A stretch of 64,000 bases of DNA. Origin: Bombyx mori (lineage: Eukaryota; Arthropoda; Insecta; Lepidoptera; Bombycidae). The notes beneath the pieces were generated by a model, which worked only from the letters and a program-made list of their open reading frames with translations, had not been told where the DNA came from and did no database searches. Location: NCBI RefSeq assembly GCF_030269925.1, contig NC_085131.1, positions 7,983,501 to 8,047,500 of the forward strand. Reading direction: 5' to 3'. This document shows, piece by piece, positions 47,146 through 58,019 of the stretch. Each line of letters begins with the position of its first letter. Position 1 is the first letter of the stretch. The position numbers and the translations under genes were made by a program.

Positions 47146-47240
47146 GTACTTGCTTCGGCACTTCGGCAGTACAAATATTAAAATTGGAACGATACAGAGA
47201 AGATTAATATGGCCCCAGCGCAAGGATGACACGAAAAAAG
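47146..47240 (+). pseudogene. U6 snRNA pseudogene, 3'-truncated
   Basis: The run AAAATTGGAACGATACAGAG, AAGATTAATATGGCCCC and GCGCAAGGATGACACG is nearly identical to U6, including the ACAGAGA box that pairs with the 5' splice site. The 5' stem region carries an 8-nt insertion duplicating part of CTTCGGCA. The sequence departs from U6 after GACACGA, so the 3' stem and terminator are missing. A TAGATAGATAGATA microsatellite follows. It is most likely a retrotransposed copy. There is no obvious U6-type promoter. Confidence 0.85.
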
Positions 47241-47682
47241 ATATCACTAGATAGATAGATAGATATAAGTGGAACTAAGCAAAAGCTTTCCAAATTTTTT
47301 TTCTTCATTCCAATCCTTTTTTTGGATGTGGCAACTGCAAGAAATGATGAATTCAATTTTCAGACATTTTTAGTTAGAGATTTCCTTTGTATGCTCTATT
47401 CGAAAAGCAATTGATTCAACCCCGATAGTTGAGTATTATCACTTCTTTTCAATTTCTTGACACTCACAATTTCACAATTTCTTCGATGCACGGAAATCAT
47501 TCAAAGCTTCGATTAAATCTAACTTTTTGAAGTGAAAACTTCTTAAGAATCGTTGTGATTTCAAACCGGATGCAACGGAAAAAACGACAGGTAAGAGACA
47601 CAAATACAAAAATGTGTAGGTTGAAGCCAGCAAAGAATGAGACAGAAATATACATACTATTTAATACAGCGCCATCTGTGAG
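47241..47682. other. no gene seen
   Basis: AT-rich; a 68-codon frame at 47555-47761 runs into Bm1 and is not supported. Confidence 0.4.
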
Positions 47683-47934
47683 TTTTTTTATTTATTTATT
47701 GCTTAGATGGGTGGACGAGCTCACAGCCCACCTGGTGTTAAGTGGTTACTGGAGCCCATAGATATCTACAACGTAAATGCGCCTCCCACCTTGAGATATA
47801 AGTTCTAAGGTCTCAGTATAGTTACAACGGCTGCCCCATCCTTCAAACCGAAACGCATTACTGCTTCACGGCAGAAATAAGCGGGGAGGTGGTACCTACC
47901 CGCGCGGACTACCAAGAGGTCCTACCACCAGTAA
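47683..47934 (-). repeat. Bm1 SINE, short form, well preserved
   Basis: TTTATTTATTTATTGCTTAG to CCTACCACCAGTAA; standard boundary, no head. Confidence 0.9.
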
Positions 47935-48683
47935 ATCCAATCTAAGTATGCGGCATCGCGCCATCGCCTCTAACAGAGACGTTCATTATATCGAAAAATA
48001 GATTTCAATTTGATTTCGAATCAATCACAACCGGATTATGCGGGCAGTGAAAAAAGTCACCTGAATTTGCGTACAGTTTCGTCGAAAAATGCTCGGTCTA
48101 CCCTTTACGTACGCCAAAAATCGTTTAAAACTGCCACACCAATTAGGTCGCTTTGTTCGTTCAAAATACCCAATTTTTATTCAAAATAGTCTCACGATGA
48201 AAGCAACCCAATTAGTTATTTTATCGTGTTTGTAACATAAACATTTATTTAATGTATTCTAAATAATATAGATCAAAAAACTTTACCGAATTTATTGAAG
48301 CTAAAACTGATTTTTGTATTCGTTTAAAATAATAAAGTTCGCTTATTTTTCAAGCAGTGCTTTTTTTTCTCAATTTAAAAAGTCTTTGATGGCGGCATCA
48401 GCAATATTGATGTATCAAAATTTTACTTTCTTATAAGCGGTAACCTTAATTGCAACGCAAATATTCATCAATTTCTTTACGAATTACAAAAAAAGCTATA
48501 TGCTCTTCAAAGTAGCTCAAAATATCAGCGTTATAAAATAGTAAGACCGAATACGAACTTATACAGATACAAGAGAGGTGGATCATCAGAAATTTTTCGG
48601 ACTACCTTCATGGAAGCGGTGGATGTAAGACGCCGAATAGGCACCGTGGAAATCTTACAAATATTGTTCATTGGGGTCAGAAT
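47935..48683. other. no gene seen; AT-rich
   Basis: Nothing supported. Confidence 0.4.
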
Positions 48684-48730
48684 GCATTAAGAGAAATCGG
48701 TCCATGCGCTGCACCGATTTCTCTTAATGC
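48684..48730. repeat. 18-bp perfect inverted repeat
   Basis: Arms GCATTAAGAGAAATCGGT (48684-48701) and its exact complement (48713-48730) flank an 11-nt loop. No known element was recognised around it. Confidence 0.93.
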
Positions 48731-48751
48731 TGGACTCACCTTAATCTCTCT

Positions 48752-48896
48752 ATTATTTTTCATTGCTTATATGGTTGGACGAGCTCACAGCTCACTTGGT
48801 GTTAAGTCCTTACGGAGTCCATAGACATCTACAACGTAAATACCCACCTTGGGATATAATTTCTAAAGTCTCAATATAGTTACAACCTGTACCCCA
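48752..48896 (-). repeat. Bm1 SINE tail half, left arm of an inverted pair
   Basis: GGACGAGCTCACAGCTCACT, CTACAACGTAAATACCCACC and TAGTTACAACCTGTACCCC. It lies head to head with 48905-49106. Confidence 0.8.
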
Positions 48897-48904
48897 GGTA
48901 CCTC

Positions 48905-49106
48905 AGGCTGGGGCAGCCGTTGTAACTATACTGAGACCTTAGAACTTACATCTCGTGGGTGGCGTATTTACAACGTAAATGTCCCACCCCCCTTTGGGTG
49001 TATCACCTAACCGTCACCACCTAAATGTCCATGGGCTCCAGTAACCACTTCACACCAGTTGAGGGGCGTGAGCTTGTCGAACCATCTAAGCAATAAAGAA
49101 AAAACC
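48905..49106 (+). repeat. Bm1 SINE tail half, right arm of an inverted pair
   Basis: GCTGGGGCAGCCGTTGTAAC to CATCTAAGCAATAAAGAAAA. An internal duplication-like insert (AAATGTCCCACC to GTCACCACC) interrupts the tail. Confidence 0.8.
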
Positions 49107-49119
49107 CGCATACGTAGAT

Positions 49120-49315
49120 TCCACCATTCTACCTATTTTAGAAGCAGTCACACGTGTTTCAGTTTCAAGGGTTGAGCCAACTATTATAGAACGCAATTAA
49201 AAGTGGAGCTTCATGTTTCAAGGTGAGTTCAAGGCATTCATTTCATATCTAGTCTATTCCAGTCACCACTTTCCACCAGGCAGGAAGCAAACTCGTTCAT
49301 CAGTCTAAGCCTAAA
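49120..49315 (+). repeat. Bm1 SINE, strongly diverged
   Basis: GTTTCAGTTTCAAGGGTTGA, CATGTTTCAAGGTGAGTTCA, CAGTCACCACTTTCCACCAG and CATCAGTCTAAGC keep Bm1 order. Confidence 0.6.
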
Positions 49316-49617
49316 TGAATCTTTAAAGCTTTTAAATTCAAGACAACTGCACAGTTCCTTTTAGCTACGAGGATTCGCAATGAGACTTTACCATCGCTTT
49401 CTCTCCGAGAATGCTCCTCAATTAACTCCGACTAGAATCAAATATACACGTACCTTGCAGAAAACAATTTTCTATTTAGTATTTATCTTATTACGGAGTT
49501 TTTATTTTTTATTTTTGAGTGAATTTCATTCTAAGTAGCTAATTCAAAATTGAAAATTCTAAGTAGATTGGTTGGATTGGATTGGATTTAGGAGATTGTA
49601 TTCTAAGGTGTTAAGTG

Positions 49618-50064
49618 TTTTTTTTATTGCTTAGATGGGTGAACGAGCTCACAGCATACCTGGTGTTAAGTGGTTACAGGAGCACATAGATATCCACAAG
49701 ATAAATGCGCCACCTACCTTGAGATATAAGTTCTGAGGTCTCAAGTATAGTTACAACGGCTGCCCCACCCTTCAAACCGAAACGCACTACTGCTTCACGG
49801 CAGAAATAGGCAGGGTGGTGGTACCTACCCGCGCGGACTCACAAGAGGTCTTACCACTAGTAATTACGCAAACTATAATTTTGCAGGTTTGATTTTTATT
49901 ACACGATGTTATTCCTTCACCGTGGAAGTCAATCGTGAACATTTGTTTAAGTAGGTACGTATTTCATTGGAAAAATTGGTACATGCCGGCGGGATTCGAA
50001 CACCGATGCATCGCTAGATACAAAATGCACCTGACGCCTTATCTTTTAGGGCACGACGACTTGC
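49618..50064 (-). repeat. Bm1 SINE, full length, reverse
   Basis: T-run, tail, core, CTTACCACTAGTAATTACGC, the middle (CGTGGAAGTCAATCGTGAAC, GGTACGTATTTCATTGG), then the tRNA head in reverse: GGGATTCGAACACC (B box) and GGGCACGACGACTTGC (start). About 447 bp. Its head end abuts the perfect hairpin at 50066-50109. Confidence 0.92.
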
Positions 50065-50065
50065 A

Positions 50066-50109
50066 ATCTAATTCAAAACCATTTTGGGAAAAATGGTTTT
50101 GAATTAGAT
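50066..50109. repeat. 20-bp perfect hairpin next to the head of Bm1
   Basis: Arms 50066-50085 (ATCTAATTCAAAACC...) and 50090-50109 are exact complements around the loop GGGA. The first base lies two bases beyond the 5' end of the reverse Bm1. Confidence 0.95.
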
Positions 50110-50296
50110 ATTACTTAGTGTCTACGCGAGACACTGTGGCCTTATTGCGTTTATAATAAAACCAATTGAATTCTTGCTACTTGCCTTAATTCTAATTTAC
50201 AATACTTTAGTCGTGATTGCACGTCGATGAATGTAATGAATCTGATTTTCTCGAAGAGGAAGGATCTTGTCCAATTATGATTTTTGTGAGGTATCA

Positions 50297-50712
50297 TCTA
50301 TATATTAATACGTGAAGCAAAAACTTTGTATCCCTTTTTACGAAAATTGCGCGGACGGAGGAGTAGGAAGTTTCTCACACTTATAGAGAATATAGGAAGG
50401 AGTGCACAATGATAATATTTATTTTTAAATTATGCTTTAATAATACATTAAATCAATAAAAAAACATTACACACATTACCATGTATTTGACGCACACACG
50501 CATGCATACTATTTATTGTCAAACTTTTGTTCTTGACGTCTGTTGTCAAATTGAGAATAGATTAAATATTGTTTGTCTTTGCTAATATTTTTTATAGTGT
50601 ATAGTCTTGGCGAAGTTTGTGATTATAGAAGTATAAAATACAATCATAATAGTGTACAAACTTACAATTCCAATTAATTATGTCGAATTTCGACTACTGC
50701 GGGACCACTAGT
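50297..50712 (+). mobile_element. non-autonomous Helitron (type B)
   Basis: A|TCTATATATTAATACGTGAA to CTGCGGGACCACTAGT, 416 bp. A 6-bp-stem palindrome GTCGAATTTCGAC lies about 18 nt before the end, near where Helitrons carry a hairpin. Confidence 0.82.
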
Positions 50713-51261
50713 GTACAATAATTGTACATGCATTTTTCTTTTCTACGAATTATCAGAATTAAATTCGAACACAAAACACATTCCGTTTTCTTTAAATCCC
50801 CGCTTACACTTCGAACGGCAGATCGATACCCGTTGTTCAGTAGTGCAATCGTAAATAAATGAAAATCCATTACTAAGAATATACGAACGCGTGAGTATCC
50901 AAGCAAAATAAAAATGCTATTCTTTCATATAGAAATACCGAAGTTTTTAAACAATTTTTTTGTTTATACTTTCTTAAAACTACTTAAAGCTTTGTAGTAC
51001 GCTTCATGAATTTCTCATTGGAAACGAACAAATTTCCATTTTTTTTAAAAAAATACCAAGGCTATCTTATTCATGTGTTCTATATAAAAATAAAACTAGT
51101 TTGTGACACTCTTGATTCTATATACATAATTCATATGTATTCGTCGTTTTGTAGACGCTCACGCGTTGTTAGACCTGTTCAGTTGAAATTTATGCTAATG
51201 TTTTCATTACAGGAACAGTTTCTGACGAGATGATTGAACAGATTGCTGTATGTACTTCATA
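50713..51261. other. no gene seen
   Basis: AT-rich; a 75-codon frame (51006-51233) is unrecognised. Confidence 0.4.
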
Positions 51262-51647
51262 TATTATACCTTTAAACGAGCAATTCTTGTATATTAATAT
51301 ATATATATATTCTGAATCTCGGAAACGGCTCCAACGATTTTCATAAAATTTAGTATACAGGGGATTCCGGGGGAGATAAATCGATCTAGCTACGAATTAT
51401 TTTCAGAAAATGTTGTTTTAATCGTGTTTTCAATTTTCAACTTTATCGATTGACTCTTCCCGACATCTATTGGTGAATAATAATACTTTTAAGCTATTTC
51501 AGCAGATGGCGTTTTTAAGCCACCCGAAGCCAATGGGTGTTTGGTTTAAGGTTAGACCAAGAAAATGAATTGTTTATTTATATTATTTGTGTCTTTTTCA
51601 TATAAAATATAAAAAAAATACCGAGCAAAGCTCGGTCATCGTCTAGT
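51262..51647 (+). mobile_element. non-autonomous Helitron (type C) with intact terminal hairpin
   Basis: Begins A|TATTATACCTTTAAACGAGC (first bases changed from TCTTATACC in other copies). It ends with a 6-bp hairpin CCGAGC-AAA-GCTCGG (51621-51635), then TCATCGT and CTAGT (51643-51647). A hairpin about 12 nt from a CTRRT terminus is the textbook Helitron 3' end. 386 bp, no coding capacity. Confidence 0.85.
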
Positions 51648-52304
51648 AGATTTATTGAGAGAATACATTTGAATATGCATTCTTTTTAAGAACATACAAA
51701 ACAAATCAGTGAGGAGAGTTCATAAAAAGAAATAGCTATAAAATTATGTCATTACGGGAGGAAAATAAAGTCGATTTTACTTCGGGAAAGCCAAAAATGT
51801 TGTTCAAACATTCACAGACGACTTTCGACGAGTTTTTTTTTTCTTTGTTAACAAAAGGTCATGGTATAGACCGATAGACAATTACGGAGCGCTTCGAACA
51901 CGATATTTACTCACGTCGACCAGATGCTGGGTTTCTTTCGTTCCCAATTTCCCGATACCGACGTACTGACTTATTGCCAGTTGCACTACCTTTTTTTCGA
52001 CTTTCACCGTAGGATAGACAACTACATTATTTACTATTATTATTAGTTCTAATAAATATGATTTTCTTTTACAGTATTAATTAGAGATAAATAAAACGAT
52101 TTCATTTCTGTTAAAAAAAAAACTTTTTCAGCCGCAACATTTTGCAGCCGATTTTTATATAACACTTCACGCTTCCATTAAATCAACTTGAGTGACCTTG
52201 TTGATATCTTCAAATTGATTACACCTGAAGTAAGCAGGTCGGAATGACTTAAAATAATACTTAGTCTACATCAGCCATACGCGTACCATACCATAGCGTA
52301 TCAT
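51648..52304. other. no gene seen; AT-rich
   Basis: Nothing supported. Confidence 0.4.
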
Positions 52305-52420
52305 AGCGGTAGGCAGCGGCTTGGCTCTGCCCCTGGCATTGCTGACGTTCATGAGCGGCGGAAACCACTCACCATCAGGTGGGCCGTATGGTCGTCGGCC
52401 TACACAGGCAATAAAAAAAA
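52305..52420 (+). repeat. LINE family-L 3' end
   Basis: GGTAGGCAGCGGCTTGGCTC, CCACTCACCATCAGGTGGGC and GGCAATAAAAAAAAC; last about 115 bp only. Confidence 0.8.
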
Positions 52421-52474
52421 CATTACAATATGCAATTAGTTCTACACATAAATATACTAGGCTGGACATAAGTA

Positions 52475-52660
52475 GCCTGGTTCTTGAGTTCAGGCCGCGC
52501 ATCGGCAAACGTAGCGTGGAACCCCCGCAGGTAGAGCCTGGTGGTTGCATATTACTTGCGAAGGGTAGCCGGCAAGAACTGGATGAGGGCAGCCGAAGAC
52601 CGAGCTCCCTGGTGTAATTTGGGCGATAGTTATATTTAACAGAGGGCTCATGATGATGAT
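52475..52660 (+). pseudogene. RTE-clade LINE ORF C-terminus, frameshifted
   Basis: The frame reads FRPRIGKRSVEPP, then shifts to RRVAGKNWMRAAEDRAPW followed by a decayed GEAYVQQW-like end (CNLGDSY). This is the same region of the RTE polyprotein as 34469-34780, in plus orientation, with at least one frameshift. A GATGATGATAT border follows. Only the last about 60 residues remain. Confidence 0.75.
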
Positions 52661-53958
52661 ATTGTATACAACGATAAACTAATTAAGTAGCACTTTCTTT
52701 TGTGTTTGTTTATTGATTTTTATTTTTTTTGGTATCTTCACTGTTGTCCATAAGATATTTCAAAAATAGACAGATTCCCTTTCAAGAAACGTGAAACTTT
52801 TAGATACTATTTCCTCTTCTCTTTGATTGTTTTTTGTTTCTCATATTGTTCTTATCTTTTTTTAGATTTCTTTGTAAGCAGACGAGCGTACGGCCCATAT
52901 GATAATCATCGCCGTGAACATCAACAAACTGAGTAAAAAGGGAAGTTATGTTTTTTAAATGTCAACAAGACAAGAATAACATTTTTAATGCCCATTTTCA
53001 ACATATCTGCAACAATTACAAAACATACTCATATAATAACTAGGCACAGATTAAAACATTACTGCAATTTGAAATGACCCACAGCCATAAATTTCAAATT
53101 GGAGTTAATCATTAAAACAAAATGAGATTTTTTTTCGAAAGTCCTCGGATACGTTTTAGTCTAACCCCTAAAAGTGTAATTCAGAAAATATAAATTGCGA
53201 AATAATAAAATCTGGAATTCTTAATTGAGCCGATAATTTAAATTTTATTAAAAAGGGATCATCACTGAAGGCGTCTTATTAAGCCGAGGTTTTAAAATAA
53301 AATCCGGTGAGTTTTTTTTTTTTTTTTGTAAAATGAAATTAGCCGAAAAAAGCGGCGCCATTAAAATTACATTAGCATAAATAAGAGGAATGCTAATGTA
53401 AGGGGAAATAAATCTTGGCAGAGAAATAAAAATAATCCCCTCGGCTAACGGTGTAGTGAGTGACACCCTGGCCGATATAATCTGATTTTCAATAACAATC
53501 TTGAGCGTTGAAATCTACCTTATTAACCGACTTCAAAAAAGGAGGAGGTTCTTAATTCGACTGTATTTTATGTGTTATAAACCTTATAACTTTTTTTAGA
53601 GAACTAATCGTGATGATTTTTCTTCCCGACGGTTTTCTTTTTTGTTAAAATTTTTGTAATGTTAATATTTTTTTATTGGCATTTAAACATCTCAGAGCTA
53701 TAAAGTTACGCTTAATCGACTTTGCTTTTCTTGGGCCATTACATACAGTAATAAATTGACATTGACAATGACAGTACTAATAAATTTAATTCTCTTTTTC
53801 AATTGATTAATTTTCTATTGATAAAGAATTCTCACAATAGACTAGTAAATGATTACATTTAGTAGCGGAATCTACTTACAATATTTATGAACATGAATAT
53901 GTTTCGACATTTTTAGAATTATGATAAAATTGTTACTTCGATACGTGCTTCATTGAAG
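52661..53958. other. no gene seen; small reverse LINE-L scrap and a hairpin
   Basis: CAGACGAGCGTACGGCCCAT at 52879 is a reverse LINE-L tail scrap. An 11-bp inverted repeat (TTACATTAGCA / TGCTAATGTAA) with a 13-nt loop lies at 53367-53401. The remainder is AT-rich. Confidence 0.45.
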
Positions 53959-54204
53959 TTTTTTTTTTATTGCTTAGATGGGTGGACGAGCTCACAGCCC
54001 ACCTGGTGTTAAGTGGTTAATGGAGCCCATAGACATCCACAACGTAAATGCGCCACCCACCTTGAGATATAAGTTCTAAGGTCTCAAATATAGTTACAAC
54101 GGCTGCCCCACCCTTCAAACCGAAACCCATTATTGCTTCACGGCAGAAAAAGGCAGGGTGGTGGTACCTACACGCGCGGCCTCACAAAAGGTCCTACCAC
54201 CAGT
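53959..54204 (-). repeat. Bm1 SINE, short form, well preserved
   Basis: T-run, GCTTAGATGGGTGGACGAGC to GTCCTACCACCAGT. Confidence 0.9.
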
Positions 54205-54925
54205 CTCCGAAAATGACCCAACCTGTTATGATAAATTTGTTATGCGTCATAATTGGATCCGGTACGTGGCGTTACAGCCCTTTTTATTTTTAATTTAAGG
54301 GCAGAACAAAGCTTGTCATTTTTGGCTCACAAATCTTTCTAATTTGTTATAAAGTTATTTTACTAACTTTTATTGAAACAATTGTTTTTATAAACGTTAT
54401 ATTTTTTTGTTTTCGTGGAAGACCAGATGCATAGCAAATCTAAGATACTCTGTCCGGTTTTGTGTTGTTTTTCCTCAAAATATGCCTTGATGATATTTGG
54501 GCGAACGAAATTTTATAAAGTGGCCGTATTCGAAAAGGCTATCTCCTGGGACATTGAGTTCAACATAAACAAGAGCCGAAAACGTCCGTCAGTTAAGGAA
54601 AGTTTAACACTCTTTTATTCTAATTAGTCCCTTGAGAAAAAACTTAGGCCCGACCGAAAGCTGCGGGATAGAAACGCTGACTGCAACCCTTTGAGGTGCC
54701 TGTTCTACTGAAAATTATAATGTATCATTGTTACCGCGTAATATGACAGATTAGCTTAACACGTTATAATTGAGAACAAAAAGGATTTATGCATTTACAT
54801 CACCAAACTCAAATTAAAACAAAGGGATGCATATAACCAAGAATAATGAAATAAATGTTTTTTTTTTTAACATACGATAAATAATTAGGCCAGCTGTTTA
54901 ATATTTTTGAGTTCAATGAGATTGA
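54205..54925. other. no gene seen
   Basis: A 70-codon frame (54415-54627) is unrecognised. AT-rich. Confidence 0.4.
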
Positions 54926-55085
54926 AAATATTTATTTATTTATTTATTTATGTACACACAGAAAACAAGACACAGTACAGAGTAATAGGAAAATTATGTA
55001 CAAAGGCACTGCTTATTTCTTTGAGAAATCTCTTCCAGCAGACCTGCGAGAGGATAATGAGAATAATAATAAAAAGTGATGAGTT
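54926..55085 (-). repeat. LINE 3' end with TTTA repeats
   Basis: TTTATTTATTTATTTATGTA CACACAG-type start, CACTGCTTATTTCTTTGAG and AATCTCTTCCAGCAGACCTG follow the layout of the lepidopteran LINE end at 33486-33720. Confidence 0.55.
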
Positions 55086-56422
55086 TGTGTAGAACAAATA
55101 ACACATAACTAAAATAACAAATACAACATGAGAATGATAGCACATACACATAGCAAATATTATAAGTAACACAGTAACACTCGTATATGCGAAGAGTATA
55201 GAACCATGATCATTCGGTTGATGAGAGATAAAATTGTTTGACCTTGTATTTAAAAACAGAAACAGACTTGCAAACTCGGATGTCAGCCGGCAACGATTAC
55301 TTTATATTACTTTATACAAACAAATAAAATAAAATAATTACAATGAACATCGTCTATTTGCGCAGTCCGGCAAATTCTACGAACCACGACCCCTACACGG
55401 CTACACCAGATTCGATTGGATTCCCTCAGATAGGTATGAATATTCCACGTGCACAAAAATAGTCGCTTCGCCCACGGGCACGGATCGATGGCGCTCCGCA
55501 CTGGGAAAGATAGGGTAATATCAAAACAGATGTCGACGACGGTTATGTCAACTGGCCGTCCATTCACGAAACTAATAAAAGATTCAGCATTGTCGTTCGG
55601 GCGAGAGAAGGTCCTTCCGAAGCATTGGCGCCCATTCCGCTCGGAACGCAAGGTTTTGAGGTCGTAGCGGACTTCAGGCCGTCATTATCACAGGATATGG
55701 TTTAGAACGAACACGAGTCGTAATCTCTCGCGTTATTCCCCTTTTTTGTACCCTTTTTGTAGGCGATTTCTTGTCATATCTACGTGCTATCGGACGGAGT
55801 ATCTGTCGGTAATAACAATGAAGGCTGGTTCGCTTTATTCGGAAGACGGGAATATATATTTTTATTTTAATCAGATTACAAACAGCACTTTACTGTTATG
55901 ACAATCGTCATCTCTTAAAAGAATACCGTAGTAGAAAAATAAGCGACGTCACTCGGATGTTTTACAAATAAATTGCACCAGTTAACCTTTATCAGAAGCA
56001 GTAACTTAACGAAATCTCGACATAAATTTTGTCACGCAATTAGATCCACATACAGCTGTACCAACATAATTAGATTTTCTTGCGTCTAAATAAACAAAGA
56101 CAACACTTATCCTGTCTAGGGTTTAAGCTAATCTTGGCCTCGAGCGCGGAGAGCTAACAAATTACTAGCAGCGAAAACCGCGTCTATTTTCAAGCCGTTA
56201 AGTCGGTAGATTGGTCTACATAAATAGATTTGGTCTCGACGAACGGGATGCACAATTTATAGGGAAGCCGCAAATTCTATCGCTGTCCAGGAGATAATTT
56301 TATTATGTTCAGTGAACAACTAACTAAAAGCAATTTTCTTCGGATTTCGCGAGTCGTGGACTTACTTATAACTACTTGTACCCGGAGCAGTCAGTCAACC
56401 ATGAACATTAAATTTATATATT
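55086..56422. other. no assigned gene; one 114-codon minus ORF
   Basis: The ORF at 55307-55651 (minus) lies in a GC-richer patch (55370-55680). It has several Cys but no arrangement I recognise as a domain. I do not assign it. The rest is AT-rich. Confidence 0.3.
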
Positions 56423-56666
56423 TGTTTTTTAATTCTTAGAATGGTGGACGAGCTCACAGCTCACCTGGTGTTAAGTGGCTACTGAAGCCCATAGATATCT
56501 ACAACGTAAATGCGCCACTCACCTTGAGATATAAGTTCTAAGGTCTCAACTATAGTTACAACGGCTGCCCTACCCTTCAAACCGAAACGCATTACTACTT
56601 CACGGCAGAAATAGGCAGGGTGACGGTACCTACCGCGCGGACTCACAAGAGGTCCTGCCACCAGTA
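56423..56666 (-). repeat. Bm1 SINE, short form
   Basis: GGTGGACGAGCTCACAGCTC to GTCCTGCCACCAGTAA. Confidence 0.9.
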
Positions 56667-56907
56667 AAGTTATTCGAAACAATTAATGTTTTTTAATGAC
56701 AATAATAAACTTGCCATTAAAGCATTAAATAAGTTGTAATTATAACTATAACAAAGTTTGATTAGCTATCATTTTGAACAGTAAATACCATAAATTAAGA
56801 ACGGTTTCAGCGGTATCATTAGTTTGTTTCATAAAATCATTATATATTATTTCAACATTAGATTCACTTATCATGGCATATATAATTATAATAGCCCATA
56901 GGATATA

Positions 56908-56985
56908 GGAGCCCATAGACATCTACAACGGAAATTCGCCACCCACATTGAGATATAAGTTCTAGGGTCTCAGTATGGTCCAAAA
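56908..56985 (-). repeat. Bm1 SINE fragment
   Basis: AGCCCATAGACATCTACAAC to AGGGTCTCAGTATGG; neither end present. Confidence 0.75.
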
Positions 56986-57417
56986 CATTGTTCGAAATTC
57001 ATGTAATCCAATAGTAATAGGACAAGCTGTCCTTGATGAGTTATTTTATTTTGTCTAAGCCAAAAAACCCTAATACTCCTAGGCGGATAGTATTTACGCT
57101 ACCGATGCCTATCGTATGGACTCTGGTAGTATAAGAACTCGAAAACTCATCAGGTACAAAGAAATTCAAAGAAAGACACGCTCTTGTGAAACTTCAGCTT
57201 ATATTTAATAGCTCTCTGGAGTCTCGAGTCTGGGAAATTAGTTAAGAATCGTTATACATCAGAACCAGGAATGGACTAGACTAAGAGATTTTGTATATTT
57301 GATGTACAATATTAAGGGGCAAACGGAACACGATTTGTGAACGAATATGTTACCCATAAATATAAAATGAAAAGGCGCTGCATACTATAAAGCGTATCTC
57401 TTTCTTCATAATCGCTT
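56986..57417. other. no gene seen
   Basis: AT-rich; nothing supported. Confidence 0.4.
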
Positions 57418-57790
57418 CTTTTTTTTTTCCTACCTAAGCTGATAGCCTTGAGAGGCTATTTCAGCGTAACCGTGGCTACTAGGTGAGCTCACGGGACTCA
57501 AACCTGATGACGTTGCTATCACGAACCCTAGCAAGAGCCGTGCTTCGCAGAATCTACCACCGGATCGGAAACGCGACCCACTGAGAAGATCCGGCGAGAA
57601 ACTCAGTGGGCTGTGTCCACAGATAACCCCCAAGCTGTGTCTGAGAGTTAATTTACTCGTCGAGCCCTTCGTCGCAAGCGACGGGTTCGACGAGAACGGT
57701 GACCGGTGCTTGAAGTACCTAGAAGCACCGTTAGTGGATCGGGAGGATCCGAGATGACGTGTTTTGGGCGACGTCGACTGCTTTCCATTC
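57418..57790 (-). repeat. family-Q retroelement 3' region, best copy
   Basis: T-run and CCTACCTAAGCTGATAGCC, GGCTACTAGGTGAGCTCACG, CACCGGATCGGAAACGCGAC, hairpin CTCGTCGAGCCC...GGGTTCGACGAG (57656-57692) with an inner GTCGC/GCGAC stem, CGGTGCTT...AAGCACCG, then CGGGAGGATCCGAGATGACG. A duplicated CAAGCTGTGTC segment lies at about 57610-57640. Confidence 0.8.
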
Positions 57791-57859
57791 TGTCCGCAGG
57801 ATCGGGAATGAACATAATCGCAGTGACGTCATGACGCACTAGCGCACATCCGTGTACGC

Positions 57860-57950
57860 ATGCCCTTAGCATTGCTGACGTCAATGAGCGACTGTAACCA
57901 CTTACCATCAGGTGACTCGACTGCCTACAAAGGCAATAAAAATAAAAAAA
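57860..57950 (+). repeat. LINE family-L-like 3' end
   Basis: CCCTTAGCATTGCTGACGTC, CAATGAGCGACTGTAACCAC, TTACCATCAGGTGACTCG and AAAGGCAATAAAAATAAAAA. Confidence 0.75.
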
Positions 57951-58019
57951 ATCTATTTGGCTTTATCAAAAAATAGTGTAACTCGTACAACCTCGCTCGC
58001 GGCATGCATTAATTGTCAA

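Noticed and set aside
47146..47240. Functional U6 snRNA gene
   Set aside because: The 3' stem and T terminator are missing, the 5' loop has an insertion and no promoter was seen.
55307..55651. 114-codon minus ORF as a host gene
   Set aside because: No recognisable domain, no splice or start context, overlapping antisense frame; left unassigned.
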